Positions 52,363 to 63,643 of a stretch of DNA of 64,000 nucleotides are shown here, in pieces. The position numbers and the translations under genes were made by a program. This DNA comes from Rhizophagus irregularis (Eukaryota; Glomeromycota; Glomeromycetes; Glomerales; Glomeraceae): the NCBI RefSeq assembly GCF_026210795.1, contig NC_089432.1, positions 1,116,001 through 1,180,000 on the forward strand, written 5' to 3'. The notes under the pieces are model-generated. The model was not told where the DNA came from. It ran no database searches and was given only the letters and a program-made list of their open reading frames with translations. Position 1 is the stretch's first letter; each line of letters begins with the position of its first letter.

Positions 52363-54750
52363 CCAGATAGCAGTAAATAATAATTTAGACTACTCATTGC
52401 TTGAAAATATAAGAAGTGTCTAGTAAATAGAAAAATTTATTTTTATTTCTGTTTATTAAATTTTGGTCAATAAATAATCATAATTTATTAGTAACTTAAT
52501 GATCTCAAATTCCTTGATATTGTTCAATAATATTATTAAAATATCTTAAACTAAAAGAAAAAAATAAATAAAATAAAACAGTAAAAAAAAAAATAATTGA
52601 TCATAACCAGTTAACGTCAACCACCTACTTTCCATATTGATAAGAAATATTATTTGAAACGATGATGTATATAAATTAAATTTCGAAATTTTTATCTGTT
52701 TTGGCTCTGCTGTCACGTACAATTTATTAAAAAATATGATTGGTTCTTATCATCAGTATAATTGCCAATTATTAATAGATCAACATTATTTTAACAAAGA
52801 AATTGATAATCCTGATGCATTAGTCCATAAAATCGGATTAACACGGACCCCCTGCTGTACTACAATCCTGCACCTATTAAAATATAGGAAATTACGCCAA
52901 TTATTTGCTTCAATTGTTTGATTTTTCCATTTTCCATAAGGGGTTTTATTTTTCTATAATACGTTACCATCTTTAGCATTGTGTACATATGAAAAACATA
53001 TATACATACTACATAAATTTGCCATTCTTAGTCAAATATAGTTAAAAATATGACCTAGTAATTTGTAATATTCGTATTTTTTTCAACTAATTTATATAAT
53101 TAATTGTTTCGTTTTTTTTTTCAGATCAATTTATTTTAAATAAATATTTTTTACATTTAATATGCTGATTCTATATAATTTTTTTTTGACGAGACACCAA
53201 TCTATAAATTAATTATTAAAAATTTCTTATATATACTCATTTCTGCAAAAGCTTCTTCCTTCACATTCACAAGTTTTAGCATTAATAAATTCTCTTTTTA
53301 TGAATATTTTAATGAATACTACTAAAAATTTAATAAGCTAAAGAACAGCCAAAATTGATACAGTACTTTGTTTAGAAATCAAATTTTTCAAGCCTTTCAA
53401 AAAATGTTCAGTTAACTCTGATATGATATTTATCTTCGTATCGTATTAGACCTAGAGCTTAATGAAACAGTAAAAAAAAAATTGCAAGAAACAATGTAAC
53501 AACCACATTGATGAAACTCCATCTGATTAGAATGGACCTTTTGTAATAAGCTGTGAAGTGCTTGAAAAAACTAAGGCATAATTTCCACACAGTAAATTTT
53601 AATATGTTGACAAGTATAAAGAATCTAAAATAATAGAACTTATCAAGACTGAAATAAAAACTACAGAGAGCAGAAATAATTCCATTAACATAATAATAAG
53701 ATTATTAAAATAATATGATCAAAAAATTTTTTCAAAATCTTATAGAAACAACAAAAATAATAATGAGATTTTGTTAATTTGGTCAATTTGTTTACTTTAC
53801 AATCAATAAGCTCATGTAGAAAGGATAATCTGTGAGAATTAGAAGATTAGAAAGAAAATTAGATATTGCAACATATTATCAACTACTAAAGTTGCTACTT
53901 AAATATTTAATAGTATTATGTAATAATACTTTCAGTGATGAACTTTTATCTGTATCACGTAATTTGATATTTTTGCAAAATTATTGCTTCATTAAATAAA
54001 GTATTGATGTATGGTAATGTGACACAGTTCAGTTATTAATTTTTTACATGTCTTCAAAATATAAAATGGGTGAAATAATTTGTCCATTTAATTAATCCAT
54101 AATCTGCTTTCTATATTTCAGTGATGAGATCAAAAAATTATGATAGATGTAACATATTTTGAATTCTGTCTACTAATAAACTGCTCTTAATAAATAAAAT
54201 AGAAGAAATAGAAGAAATGTTAGTAATTATTAAATTTTCTGAGTTAATTTACACGTTCCCAAACTCTTCAAGTCTTAGTCCAAAATAAACCCTAAAAAGA
54301 AACATTTATTCAGCAGTTTAAACATTCCTTCTTTGCAATTGCTAAAGTCAATGGTCATTCCACTTTAAATTTAACATCCGTCTTAAACAAAAATAGTCAT
54401 GTGAAAACCTTGTCACATGATCACCTTTGATTTTACTATTTTGATTTGATCCTCAGTTCTCAATGAACCTTAATTAGTTTCACGTTGAAAATAAAATAAA
54501 AACAAAATCAATGAACCTTAACCTGTAAATACATGCGAGTACTACAAAATGTTGCCTTCGATTTGTAATTTTGTATCAACTTTAAAATTATCAAAGACGC
54601 CAATTGGAACAATTTAGGCCCAAGTGATAAAGATTTATCAAAAGTGGGCAAAAATCATACTCGATTCCTACACTTTTCTTCAACTCTAGGTAATACTTCA
54701 CTACTCCCTTTCAATTCTCATTTTAATCATACTGATACCACCTGATATTA
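52363..54750. other. Intergenic, 2.4 kb, no gene seen
   Basis: A+T-rich sequence. A 61-codon frame at 52736-52921 has no recognisable content. No other feature can be supported. Confidence 0.45.
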
Positions 54751-54890
54751 GTAAAATCTTTGTCAAAGGTTCGCGAGTAAATGTTTAGATCATCAAGGTA
54801 GACTACAACGAATTTTCCAAATTCGTAGTGGATCACTTCATCCATAAGGCGTTGAAAAGTTGCGGGCGCCCAAAGGGTTTCAAAATCAAA
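54751..54890 (-). mobile_element. Ty3/Gypsy-type LTR retrotransposon fossil (reverse transcriptase piece)
   Basis: A short stretch on the minus strand is recognisable as the catalytic part of a Ty3/Gypsy-type reverse transcriptase, including the LDD-type active-site neighbourhood. It is a small broken fragment in A+T-rich sequence. I see no LTRs, capsid, protease or integrase parts around it. It looks old. Confidence 0.6.
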
Positions 54891-55228
54891 GTTTCTGCTA
54901 ACAACTCCCTACAAACTGACAAATCTGTATAAATAAATCATATCATTTTTATATAATGACAAGATTAAATGTTTATAATCTGTTTGTTGCTTTTTTATTG
55001 CACATCATGTAATAATATAATTTATCTACAAATTCTTAAAGTCTGCTGCATCATTAAAAAAATTCACATATACATTGCTTTATATTTCCAGTTATGTGAC
55101 GAAACCAATGCTAATAATGACAATAAAATTTTCAAATACTCCTAATGTTTAACAGTAAACTATCTATATATATTAACTAGGCAATCTGCCAAAAAATTTT
55201 GGAATATGGAATCTAAGCATGTATTAGC
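54891..55228. other. Intergenic, no gene seen
   Basis: A+T-rich spacer up to the foldback element at 55229. Confidence 0.5.
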
Positions 55229-55523
55229 CCCTATAAAAAAAGAAAATTCGGAATTTGTCCTGAAAAGTATGGAAAATGTCCGGAAATTTTCCGTGCGTCC
55301 GGAAAACATTCGGAAACGGTCACGTTTTGGAACACTTTCCGGACGCACAAATGCCAGACATTTTCTTGACACTCCAGAATTTGTCCAGAATTTGTCCAGA
55401 ATCGAGCGTCCGGAAAATGTTCCAAAACATGACCGTTTCCGAATGTTTTCCGGACGCACGGAAAATTTCCGGACATTTTCCATACTTTTCAGGACAAATT
55501 CCGAATTTTCTTTTTTTATAGGG
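55229..55523. mobile_element. CCCTATA-type foldback MITE, copy A
   Basis: It is 295 bp long with inverted arms of about 125 bp, beginning CCCTATAAAAAAAGAAAATT on both sides, around a spacer of about 40 bp containing three copies of CCAGAATTTGT. The subterminal CGGAAA, GTCCGG and CATTCGG repeats echo those of the other CCCTATA elements. It is almost identical (about five differences) to the copy at 57368, but the centre is inverted. No clear target duplication is seen. The open frames that cross it are by-products of the palindrome. Confidence 0.85.
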
Positions 55524-55968
55524 TTAGTAAAGATATAAAACAATTAATTTATAAATTATTTAAATAATTTGATTACTACTATTTAGGTAATACTTCAAAC
55601 TAAATATATTTTAATTGCATAAAATTTATAAGAAATATAAGACAAATATTGGCATCTGTTTATGATATCACATTAGTAAATAAATAAAATGCATTAATAA
55701 TTAAATTCACATTTAAAGCAGCAATAAAATAAGTTTATTATAGTTAACTGTCAAACAAAAAACCTACATAACATAGATCAAGTAAATTTAGCTAAATTAT
55801 ACTCTCTTCTAAAATATTCAATAAACCTCAAAATTTGATAACCTTTAATAGAAAATTTGTATTACAAATTGTTTATTATACTGAGTTTGCTATAAAGTTT
55901 ATTATAATTCATTGCTCTTAAATTTTTTTTTCAATTTGTCTTCACCACATTGTATCCTTACACAGCAG
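55524..55968. other. Spacer, no gene seen
   Basis: A+T-rich sequence between the foldback element and the broken end of the SLR gene. Confidence 0.5.
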
Positions 55969-56832
55969 TCATACATTAAGCCAAAACAGTTGGGCTTCTA
56001 AATTTTCTGCTTTTTGATATAATTCAAAAGCCTTCTGTTTATCAATATTAGTTCCAATTCCCTTTTCATAACACCATCCTAAACTATTTATTCCGTCTAA
56101 GCTTTCTAAATCTGCTGCCTTCTGATATAATTCAAAGACCTTCTGTTTATTGGTATCAGTTCCAATTCCTTCATAATAACACCAACTTAAGTTATTTATT
56201 CCACTAACATTTCCTAAATCTGCCGCCTTTTGATACATTTCAAATGCTTTTTCTTCATTAACGTTAGTTCCAATTCCATTCTCATAACAAATACCTAAGT
56301 TATTTATTCCAAATGCATATTCTTTATTTGCTAATTTATTGGATAATTTAAAAGATAAATTACCATCTATTTCGATATATATTTCAGCAAGACATAATTG
56401 TGCCACTTTATTTTCCAATTCTGCTGCTCTTTTATATAATTCAATTGCCCTATGTTCATTAAATTTAGTTTCAATTCCATAATAATTGAAATATCCAAGC
56501 AGATAAATAGAATTTGAATCATTTTGATTCTCTATAAGCCAATTATAGATTTGTTGTTTGAATATCATCTGATTATAAATATAATCAAGAACTTGCTGTT
56601 TTATTACATTTGCTTCTTTCCCTTTATTTAGTTCCTCAAAAATAAGATCAACCAATTTATCAATAACATTATTTAAATTTTCTTCAATAACATTTTTGTT
56701 AAAATTTTTTATTGTAGGTTCCATTTCTTTTATATTTATTTTATTAAAATTTTGAATAATTTTAGAAAATTCATTTAATGAATTATTATCAGTATTTGAT
56801 AAGTCTAGTACATTATCTGAATTATCAAACAT
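55969..56832 (-). pseudogene. SLR gene with broken 3' end, 287-aa frame
   Basis: It begins MFDNSDNVLDLSNTDNN, has a good leading module (IIQNFNKINIKEMEPTI, then EENLNNVIDKLVDLIFEELN) and five Sel1-like repeats, but in the last repeat the expected AQYxLAWMYENG degenerates to EAQLFWLNV and a stop. Beyond it a frameshifted LMY can be made out and the conserved AIYWYKKSAEQG tail is missing. The protein could still be made, shortened by about 45 residues, so it may be functional; the missing terminal helix suggests decay. It lies between two 295-bp foldback elements. The promoter is less conserved than in the cluster. Confidence 0.7.
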
Positions 56833-57367
56833 TTTAAAATAATTTAATTATCAGGAAAGAAATCAAATAAACTATTTGTGTAATTTTTTCTATAACATAT
56901 TGAATTTATAAGGTTTATGGTAATACAGTACACTGCATTAAATTTTGAGTCACCGCGGTTTGATATGCATTATGCAGGTAGTACAAGCCTACTGTATATT
57001 TATCTTAGTTCGTTAAAATCTAAGTTGTTTTGTTTTAAATGAAAAAAATGAGTTTTATATAATTCGCAGGATTAACATTTTTTTAATAAGTTATTAATAT
57101 CTTGAAGGAAATTTAAGGAAATTTTACATATGTGCTTGCAAAAAATTAGTTCTTGACCATGATAATGATTTGGTGGATTGTTGTGGTGTGGCGTAATGAA
57201 GCAAATGACACAGATACTATAATCTAAAGATATTAAATCTTATGTACTATAGCAAGTTAAATACTATAATCACAGCCATTCTCAAGGTCCTCCTAAATTA
57301 ACATTCAAATTCGAAATCTAGAATTTTTCTTTTAATTTTTATATAAAAATAATAAACATTAATCAAA
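56833..57367. other. Intergenic upstream of the SLR gene
   Basis: A+T-rich sequence. A TATTGAATTTATAA segment at about 56898-56912 may stand in for the TATA box. No gene is seen. Confidence 0.45.
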
Positions 57368-57662
57368 CCCTATAAAAAAAGAAAATTCGGAATTTGTCCT
57401 GAAAAGTATGGAAAATGTCCGGAAACTTTCCGTGCGTCCGGAAAACATTCGGAAACGGTCATGTTTTGGAACATTTTCTGGACGCTCGATTCTGGACAAA
57501 TTCTGGACAAATTCTGGAGTGTCAAGAAAATGTCTGGAATTTGTGCGTCCGGAAAGTGTTCCAAAACGTGACCGTTTCCGAATGTTTTCTGGACGCACGG
57601 AAAATTTCCGGACATTTTCCATACTTTTCAGGACAAATTCCGAATTTTCTTTTTTTATAGGG
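57368..57662. mobile_element. CCCTATA-type foldback MITE, copy B
   Basis: It has exactly the same length (295 bp) as copy A and about 98% identity when reverse-complemented, with the same CCCTATAAAAAAAGAAAATT termini. The central GATTCTGGACAAATTCTGG unit is in the opposite orientation to copy A. The flanks AATCAAA and TAAATTA show no clear target duplication. Both copies must be recent. Confidence 0.85.
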
Positions 57663-59425
57663 TAAATTATTAAAATGATTATTGGATGAATGTTATTTAT
57701 AAACTAATTTCTTGAGTGGATCAGATATTTGATTAAATTTTTTACTACGGTATATAATAGGTAACATTTATGATTTTTATTGTTAGGTATATATCATATA
57801 TTGACTGTAACTTATAAGTTGGGTAACTATACATATATAAAAATGAAATTTAATATAAATAATACTTAATTTACATTTTCATTATTATTAAGTATCTACA
57901 TCAAATTACAAAGCAAGTTTCTGATATCATAGATAAATATTCTTGAAAGTAATTTATTTTATATATAAAATAATCATCAATGAGGTAAAGCTCAATACCT
58001 GCTGATGATAATAGATCACACACAGATATTAAATATTACTTATCTAAATGTATTTTTACTTTTATATTTATTCTTACATATCATAATATAGTTCACTGAA
58101 TTTTTGGCACTCCAAATTTCGTAAATGATTGTGGTTATGATGAAGTAGTAGTCAAAATTGAATGAACAGTCCTACTAAACCTATTAAACAAATAATATAA
58201 AATTTGTAATGATATGTGATATCAAATGAAACTGATTTTCATAATAATCAATAATAACATTCTTTTTTTTTTTGATACTGAATACAGTTTAGCTAAACAA
58301 TTACTACCCTCTTTCCGAAGAAAGGTGAAATAAACTATCTAAAATTGTCTTAGCTACAAAAAATACAACTAAACTATATTAATAGTAATACGATTGAGTA
58401 TCGTGTCCATATTGTTACTACTATTAATTATTTTAATTATTTTAAACTTTTTTTTCCTATTTTGTACTTTTTTTGACGGTTGGCTCATAATCGAAATTCT
58501 ATTATTTACTCTTCATCCTATGTAGTCACTATTCGTTTTTTGTTATCGTTAATTATATCCGTTTCATTCGTTTCTCCTTTGCTTTCTTTCTCTATGCCTG
58601 ATGGTTTTTCTTGTAGAACTCCGATTAATAAAATGATTAATTTTAATTCGGGTCAAAATTAACCATATCGGCTGGAGTTAAGCATTTTTTTAAAATTACA
58701 ATAATATAAAGGTATGCTAAAAAAGGATATATTAACGCCAAATTTGGATTTTTTTGATACAACTGATATAGATATCGCGACTTTGGCGACCTTACTAATA
58801 AAATCCAGTATCGCGATTGTTTTAATATGGATTTGATTCGGGGAGAAAAATCCAAAATAAGAAGAATCCGATTCGCCTGTGTAAATCATGTCCATATCAC
58901 GTGATTATATCCGAAATTCTTATCACCTAATTAAAATAAACGATAAAATAAATTGACAATAAATTAATTCTATATCAACACTAATCAATTTATTTAAATA
59001 TCATCAAACTTATCACATGAATTCATATCATACTGAATTACTGATGCCCGTCCAATAATAGAGTTATAATTCGGTCATTAGGAATACTGCGGTGAACCAA
59101 ACAATATAATTTTTTAGAATTTCTATTTAAAATTATTTTTATATTAATAAAGATAATAAATTTTTTATATTATAGTTTAATTGTTTACAGTAAATGTATA
59201 CAAATATTGCATACAATTTACCAGTCTTTTTTATTTTAATATTTTAATAAAAGATCATATAAAACCCGGTATAAGAAGATTTTTGATATATCGGATATCT
59301 TGATAAATAAAGTTTTCTAGTCAAATGAAACTAGGTTCAAACACACTTCATCATAAAAAATAACATACTAGTAATTAATTTTAAATTTTTACAATACAGA
59401 TCGTAAACTTGGAAAATTCACAATA
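57663..59425. other. Intergenic, 1.8 kb, no certain gene
   Basis: Mostly A+T-rich. At 58480-58662 a 60-codon frame (MAHNRNSIIYSSSYVV, then a hydrophobic stretch LLSLIISVSFVSPLL and a short polar end) is richer in G+C and could be a small secreted protein or an exon, but no splice or homologue supports it. An ATCACGTGAT palindrome lies at about 58897. Confidence 0.4.
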
Positions 59426-59565
59426 TACCGTACGGTTCCGAAATTACGCAACCATTTTTTGCACTTAATTCTGGCCAAAGTCCTCATAATTCCGGCCGAA
59501 ATCGGCTTAATGCGGGCCAGGGTTGCTTATTTTCGGGGGTTGCTTAATTTCGGAACCGTATGGTA
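59426..59565. mobile_element. MITE with TACCRTACGGTTCCG termini
   Basis: The left end TACCGTACGGTTCCGAAATT and the right end, reverse-complemented, TACCATACGGTTCCGAAATT differ at one base, and the similarity continues through ACGCAACC and AAGCAACC. The outer TA may be a Tc1/mariner-type target duplication. The interior has ATAATTCCGGCCGAAATCGG. It is 140 bp long. Eroded relatives lie at about 24575 and 10840. Confidence 0.75.
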
Positions 59566-60141
59566 CATTAATCTATGTATTTTTTTTTTTGTACTCATTA
59601 TTTCATTATATAATACATGATTTTTAATAAAGAAATTCGTTACCGAAAAAAAACAATACAGGTTCGCAAAAAATGTAAAATTTCCTTTTTCGAATCCTTA
59701 CTATTTCTTTTAGTCGGCAATAATAATTTGACATTATTGACCGAAACGTCATTTCTTTGCAGTAATTTACCTCTTAACAACAATATAGGACCCGGAAATA
59801 TATATTTTTTTTTTTTTTTTAACGAAGTCAACTTTATTTAGAAATAAGAAAAATTACAAAAAAGGAAAAGATCTACATTATATAACATTTAGTAAAGAAC
59901 ACGATCGAACTAATACTATAATATTATTAGGGACTTAAGATTTTATGTTCAAAAGAACTATCTACCATCCTGCTCACCCAAATAGGTTCACTAAACTATC
60001 CGCATAACTACTACTATTCGTATGGACTTCGGTAATGTTATATAAAAACTCACCACAACTCCTTTAATTACTACTACAACATCAAAAGATAATAAAAATA
60101 ATACTACGAAACACTACCGTAATCAACAATATTATAGTAAT

Positions 60142-62328
60142 CTATTGTATTACCCCAAAATAAATATGACTTTGAAGACTTTGTAGATTAAAGTATTTCT
60201 TATTTTTTGATTTACGCGTTTTGTCAATAAACTGCTCTTTACCAAAATGTTGTTTTTTAACATTTTTATCAATTCCCAAACTTCTATCAATTTCATTAAG
60301 TTTATTACACCTCACTTTCCAAAAAATCATAGATTTATCCAAAATTTCATTCCTAAAATTATATGACAAAATTTCAACTTTTGATTTTGTAGATAATAAT
60401 TGTTTAAAAAAATTAATTAACGAACTAGGAAAGAAACCTTTAATTAAATCTATGAAAGTTATGTGATCCTCTGATACTTCAAGTTTCCAAATATCATTGA
60501 GATTTTTAATATGTTCAAGAGTAATATGATTAATAGGATCTAAAATTTTATTAATTTCTAAAAGAAGCCAATTTTGTACTCCTGAAATTAAATCATCCAT
60601 ATCCTCTCGTCTTTCTTCACAAAACCAAATATGATTGAAATCTTCTTCATCCTCTTCACACATAGGACAAAACCTTTCTTTATATAATGAAAATAAAGTT
60701 CTTTTAATTTGTTCAATGCAAGGAAGTTCTTCAATCATCAACTGAATTTTGTGTCTTCTAATTTTTGATTCTTTGAAATCAGTGTATAATTTTTGTTTTT
60801 CTCCCAAAAAATTATTAAAAAAAATTGACCAATCTATTTCACATTTTCTATACTTATCATTTCTATTTAAATTTAAAAACCTTTCCAAATTTTTCGTATT
60901 GGTTGTTAATGTAATTAACTTTCTTAAAGATTTTTCTATAACTATGCCATTCCATTTGGGAATCCAAGGAAGATCATAAAAATTATTATAATTTAAATTA
61001 ATTCCTAAATTTTGATCATTATGTGCCAAAGAAACAATATTGTCAACATAATTATTTAAAGAATCATCTGTATGAGCATTAACTTTAAATATATTAACAG
61101 ATAAATTATTTTCTTTAATAATATCCATAATTATTTTCCAAAGAATGTTGTTATTACTAATTTTAAAAATTTGTCTAGTAACTAAAGTAAAATTATAAAA
61201 TTTAAATTTTTCAAAATTACTAATAGCGCTAGCACTATCTGTATAAACTGTTAAATTACTATTAGAAGGTGCTATTAGCAAAGTAATTAATAAAGCAAAA
61301 ATTTCTGCACGTGTTGATGAAATCCAATTATTATAAGATGATATTAATTCCAAAATTTTTTGCAAGGACAAATTATAAAAAGTTGTTCCAAAAGTAGCTG
61401 ATACATATTCTTTGGTAATATCTTTAATTGAACCATCTGTATAGCAAACAAAATCTTTAACATTTGAATCATATAAAATTTTTCTTGAATCAAATAATTT
61501 CTGTTTATCTAATGATAAATCTATATATTTTTCAATAATATCTAAACTATTTTCATCAAAACGTAATTGATAATTATCATATGAAGAGTAATATAAAGGG
61601 TTTCGTTTAAAAAATTGATCATATCTTATAATATTTTCCATATAATTATGTTGTGCTTCCTTTAGAAGATATGCCTTATATCCCTTCCATTTAATAAGTC
61701 TTTTATATCTCACTTCATATATTTCAGTTTTCATTGATTCTATTATACATTTACCCTCTATTTGACCAATATTATATTCACAACCATTACATACTTTAAT
61801 AAACAAATTAATTTCACTTGTGTTTGATATTCTTTTAAAATGTTCAAAAATATATGTAAAGGGCTTTTCTTCAATTATTTTTCCATAAATATTTTCAAAA
61901 TGAAACATATTAAAAGATGTTATAATATTATTAATATGAATATTAATTGGTAAAAATTCATAACCACCCAAATTTGTCACTACATTATTATCTATATATT
62001 CCTCTTTAACATTATAATTTTTTCCATTAGTTGTAACTAAAGACTGAATTTTTTTATATATATTTGGCGTATTAACTACATTACTATTTCTATTATTACT
62101 AAGAGCAAATATCTTATTTTTTATATTCCACCATGTCAGAAGAGTTTTGTTATCAGGAGATAAAAATTGGTCCAAAAAGTATAAATTATTCATACATAAA
62201 ATTTTTATATTTTTCAAAAAACTTTCAGTTCCAACAATTTCCATAATATGACGACCCCTTCCTAATACAGTACTATTTTTCCCGATATTGTGTTTATTAA
62301 ATTCTATACTAAAATTATAACTTTTCAT
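60142..62328 (-). CDS. LINE C-terminal frame: RNase H and zinc motif, 728 aa
   Basis: An RNase H fold lies at about residues 292-435 with all catalytic residues visible: D298 (YTDGS), E342 (STRAEIFA), D364 (VYTDSASA), H419 (VNAHTDD) and D429 (NNYVDN). It would degrade the RNA of the RNA-DNA hybrid during reverse transcription. At 554-570 a CPMC-x8-H-x3-C motif resembles the zinc motif that ends many LINE proteins. The first 280 residues follow on from the transcriptase thumb. In the element this frame is the continuation of the frame at 62315-62910; the two overlap by 14 bp in different registers. The ATG used here (MKSYNFSIEF) is probably not a true start. The long undisturbed frame shows that the copy is young. 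Confidence 0.85.
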   Translation of the reverse strand: MKSYNFSIEFNKHNIGKNSTVLGRGRHIMEIVGTESFLKNIKILCMNNLYFLDQFLSPDNKTLLTWWNIKNKIFALSNNRNSNVVNTPNIYKKIQSLVTTNGKNYNVKEEYIDNNVVTNLGGYEFLPINIHINNIITSFNMFHFENIYGKIIEEKPFTYIFEHFKRISNTSEINLFIKVCNGCEYNIGQIEGKCIIESMKTEIYEVRYKRLIKWKGYKAYLLKEAQHNYMENIIRYDQFFKRNPLYYSSYDNYQLRFDENSLDIIEKYIDLSLDKQKLFDSRKILYDSNVKDFVCYTDGSIKDITKEYVSATFGTTFYNLSLQKILELISSYNNWISSTRAEIFALLITLLIAPSNSNLTVYTDSASAISNFEKFKFYNFTLVTRQIFKISNNNILWKIIMDIIKENNLSVNIFKVNAHTDDSLNNYVDNIVSLAHNDQNLGINLNYNNFYDLPWIPKWNGIVIEKSLRKLITLTTNTKNLERFLNLNRNDKYRKCEIDWSIFFNNFLGEKQKLYTDFKESKIRRHKIQLMIEELPCIEQIKRTLFSLYKERFCPMCEEDEEDFNHIWFCEERREDMDDLISGVQNWLLLEINKILDPINHITLEHIKNLNDIWKLEVSEDHITFIDLIKGFFPSSLINFFKQLLSTKSKVEILSYNFRNEILDKSMIFWKVRCNKLNEIDRSLGIDKNVKKQHFGKEQFIDKTRKSKNKKYFNLQSLQSHIYFGVIQ

Positions 62329-62910
62329 TAATAATAACAGATAAATTATTAATAATAAAATTATTTCGCAAATGTTGACCCATAAAGATTAAATCTTTAT
62401 TAGAAAAAGGAAAATTAATTAAAGGATTGAAAGGTAAAAGTAGTTTATTTTGAATATCTACTAAACGAATCTCCATTATTTTTCCTAGAATTCCTTGATC
62501 ATTAATTTGAATTATAAAATTATTAACCTTAGCTTGCAATTGATTATCAAAAATTGAACGAATATTATATAATAAATTCAATTCCATAATTATATTTGGT
62601 GCAGTTGAAGCTAACTTTAATTTATTTTTAAAATTTTTTCTATAAGGAACCATGATTTTTTCACAATCTTTTTCTGATAGTATTATCGTTTGTGTCCTAT
62701 ATTCGATACGTGGTAATATTACAGCATTAAAAATATAGGAACTAATTTTATCTGTTATGCATTTGTTCTTCAGCAGGTTATTACTTAAATTTTTGACTTC
62801 ATCAAAGGCTTGTTGTTTGATAAAATTGTTATCATTATATATATTGAACCAAACACCCAAGATTCTAAGACTTTCTGTTTTTCCTTTAGGTTTGATTTTG
62901 ATTTTCTGAT
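62315..62910 (-). CDS. LINE reverse-transcriptase C-terminal fragment
   Basis: The frame is open from the truncated 5' border of the element (IKIKPKGKTESLRILGVWFN) to a stop at 62315. It corresponds to the end of the palm and the thumb of a LINE reverse transcriptase; LGVWF is the conserved entry to this part and SYIFNAVILPRIEYRTQ the helix after it. The active-site YxDD region is lost through truncation. It ends ...LSVIINEKL just where the next frame begins (AATGAAAAGTTATAA), so a single frameshift separates the two halves of one protein. No start codon of its own is needed or evident. Confidence 0.8.
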
Positions 62911-63136
62911 GGACCCGGAAATATATATATTAGGGTCGCGTATTTTGAACTAAAAAAAAAATAATGAAAATCTTTCTTTTTTTAGATAATTTTGATAATG
63001 CTGGTCAGAATTTTATTTCCTATTATAGTAACCGACTGACATTATCATAATTCCGGCCCTGAAAAAAATGCGTACAGCTAGTGAAAAATTTTTTCAATCA
63101 CCTGACCTCTATATATATATTTCTGGTTAACAATAT

Positions 63137-63392
63137 GTGTATAAGATAAATATTATTTAAAACCTTTTCACTCTAATAATTCTTACATGCAAAGACTGTA
63201 GAGACCTGCAACGGTGTAAATCCGGATTTTTGTTAATTCTTCCACTTATCATTCACGGAACATATTTTTTCAATTCGGATGACAGTTTTTATCCGGATCG
63301 AAACACTAATTTATATAGACCATATTCATAAATATGTAGGAAGTATACGTATCAGTTCAAGCATAAAAAGTTCCTATATTGTGTAATTAAAT
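63137..63392. mobile_element. Likely hAT MITE relic at about 63212-63311
   Basis: The right end, reverse-complemented, reads TTAGTGTTTCGATCCGGATA and then GTCATCCG, like the element at 16299 (TAGTGTTCCAATCC, then GTCATCCG). The left end CGGTGTAAATCCGGATTTTT is a weaker match. The rest of the stretch is featureless. Confidence 0.45.
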
Positions 63393-63635
63393 TAGAGGTT
63401 GTGAACTCAATCGATTAAATGTGAAAAAATAGATTAATCCATTAAAATTATCTTAAACAAAATTCTAATCAAATGTGAAATTTCAGTTCTTATGATTAAA
63501 ATACTTCTCTACAGCTAAATATATGAGTAAAAAATTTGGAATTTTTTTTAATATTAATCAATTAGTTAGTCAGATTAAGGTTTCGGTTCATCAGTTTTTA
63601 ATCGGTTAAAATTTTTTGGTCTGTTCCAACCTCTA
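63393..63635. mobile_element. hAT-type MITE, TAGAGGTTG termini
   Basis: The ends TAGAGGTTGTGAAC and, reverse-complemented, TAGAGGTTGGAACAGACC are inverted. The flanks AATTAAAT (63385-63392) and AATTGAAT (63636-63643) match at seven of eight positions. Subterminal AATCGATTAAA and ATCGGTTAAAA are present. It is 243 bp and non-coding. Confidence 0.75.
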
Positions 63636-63643
63636 AATTGAAT

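Larger units (their letters stand above)
59806..62910 (-). mobile_element. 5'-truncated LINE with RNase H domain
   Basis: The element sits between two perfect copies of GGACCCGGAAATATATAT (59788-59805 and 62911-62928), an 18-bp target-site duplication, and its 3' end is a poly-A (T run at 59806-59820 on the plus strand). These marks define target-primed insertion of a non-LTR retrotransposon on the minus strand. It keeps the last part of the reverse transcriptase and an RNase H region; the 5' part with endonuclease and most of the transcriptase is missing, which is usual for LINEs. It cannot move on its own. Confidence 0.9.
59787..63128. mobile_element. MITE of the AGGACC family, copy 5, split by a LINE
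   Basis: The left end AGGACCCGGAAATATATAT (59787-59805) and the right end ATATATATATTTCTGGTT (63111-63128) are inverted. A perfect 8-bp target duplication AACAATAT flanks the whole (59779-59786 and 63129-63136). The remainder of the MITE (62929-63128) has the family core CCGGCCCTGAAAAAAATGCG. Without the LINE it would be about 219 bp, as in the other copies. Confidence 0.85.

Noticed and set aside
52736-52921. 61-aa frame starting MIGSYHQYN
   Set aside because: No recognisable domain, no relatives in the window and no splice context. Kept only as a remark.
55160-55543. Frames of 81-127 aa on both strands (repeated VRPEN and RFGTLSGRT)
   Set aside because: The sequence is a palindromic foldback element, so the same peptides appear on both strands and again at 57359-57665.
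58480-58662. 60-aa frame with a hydrophobic stretch
   Set aside because: It could be a small secreted protein, but composition alone is not enough; no supporting promoter or homologue.
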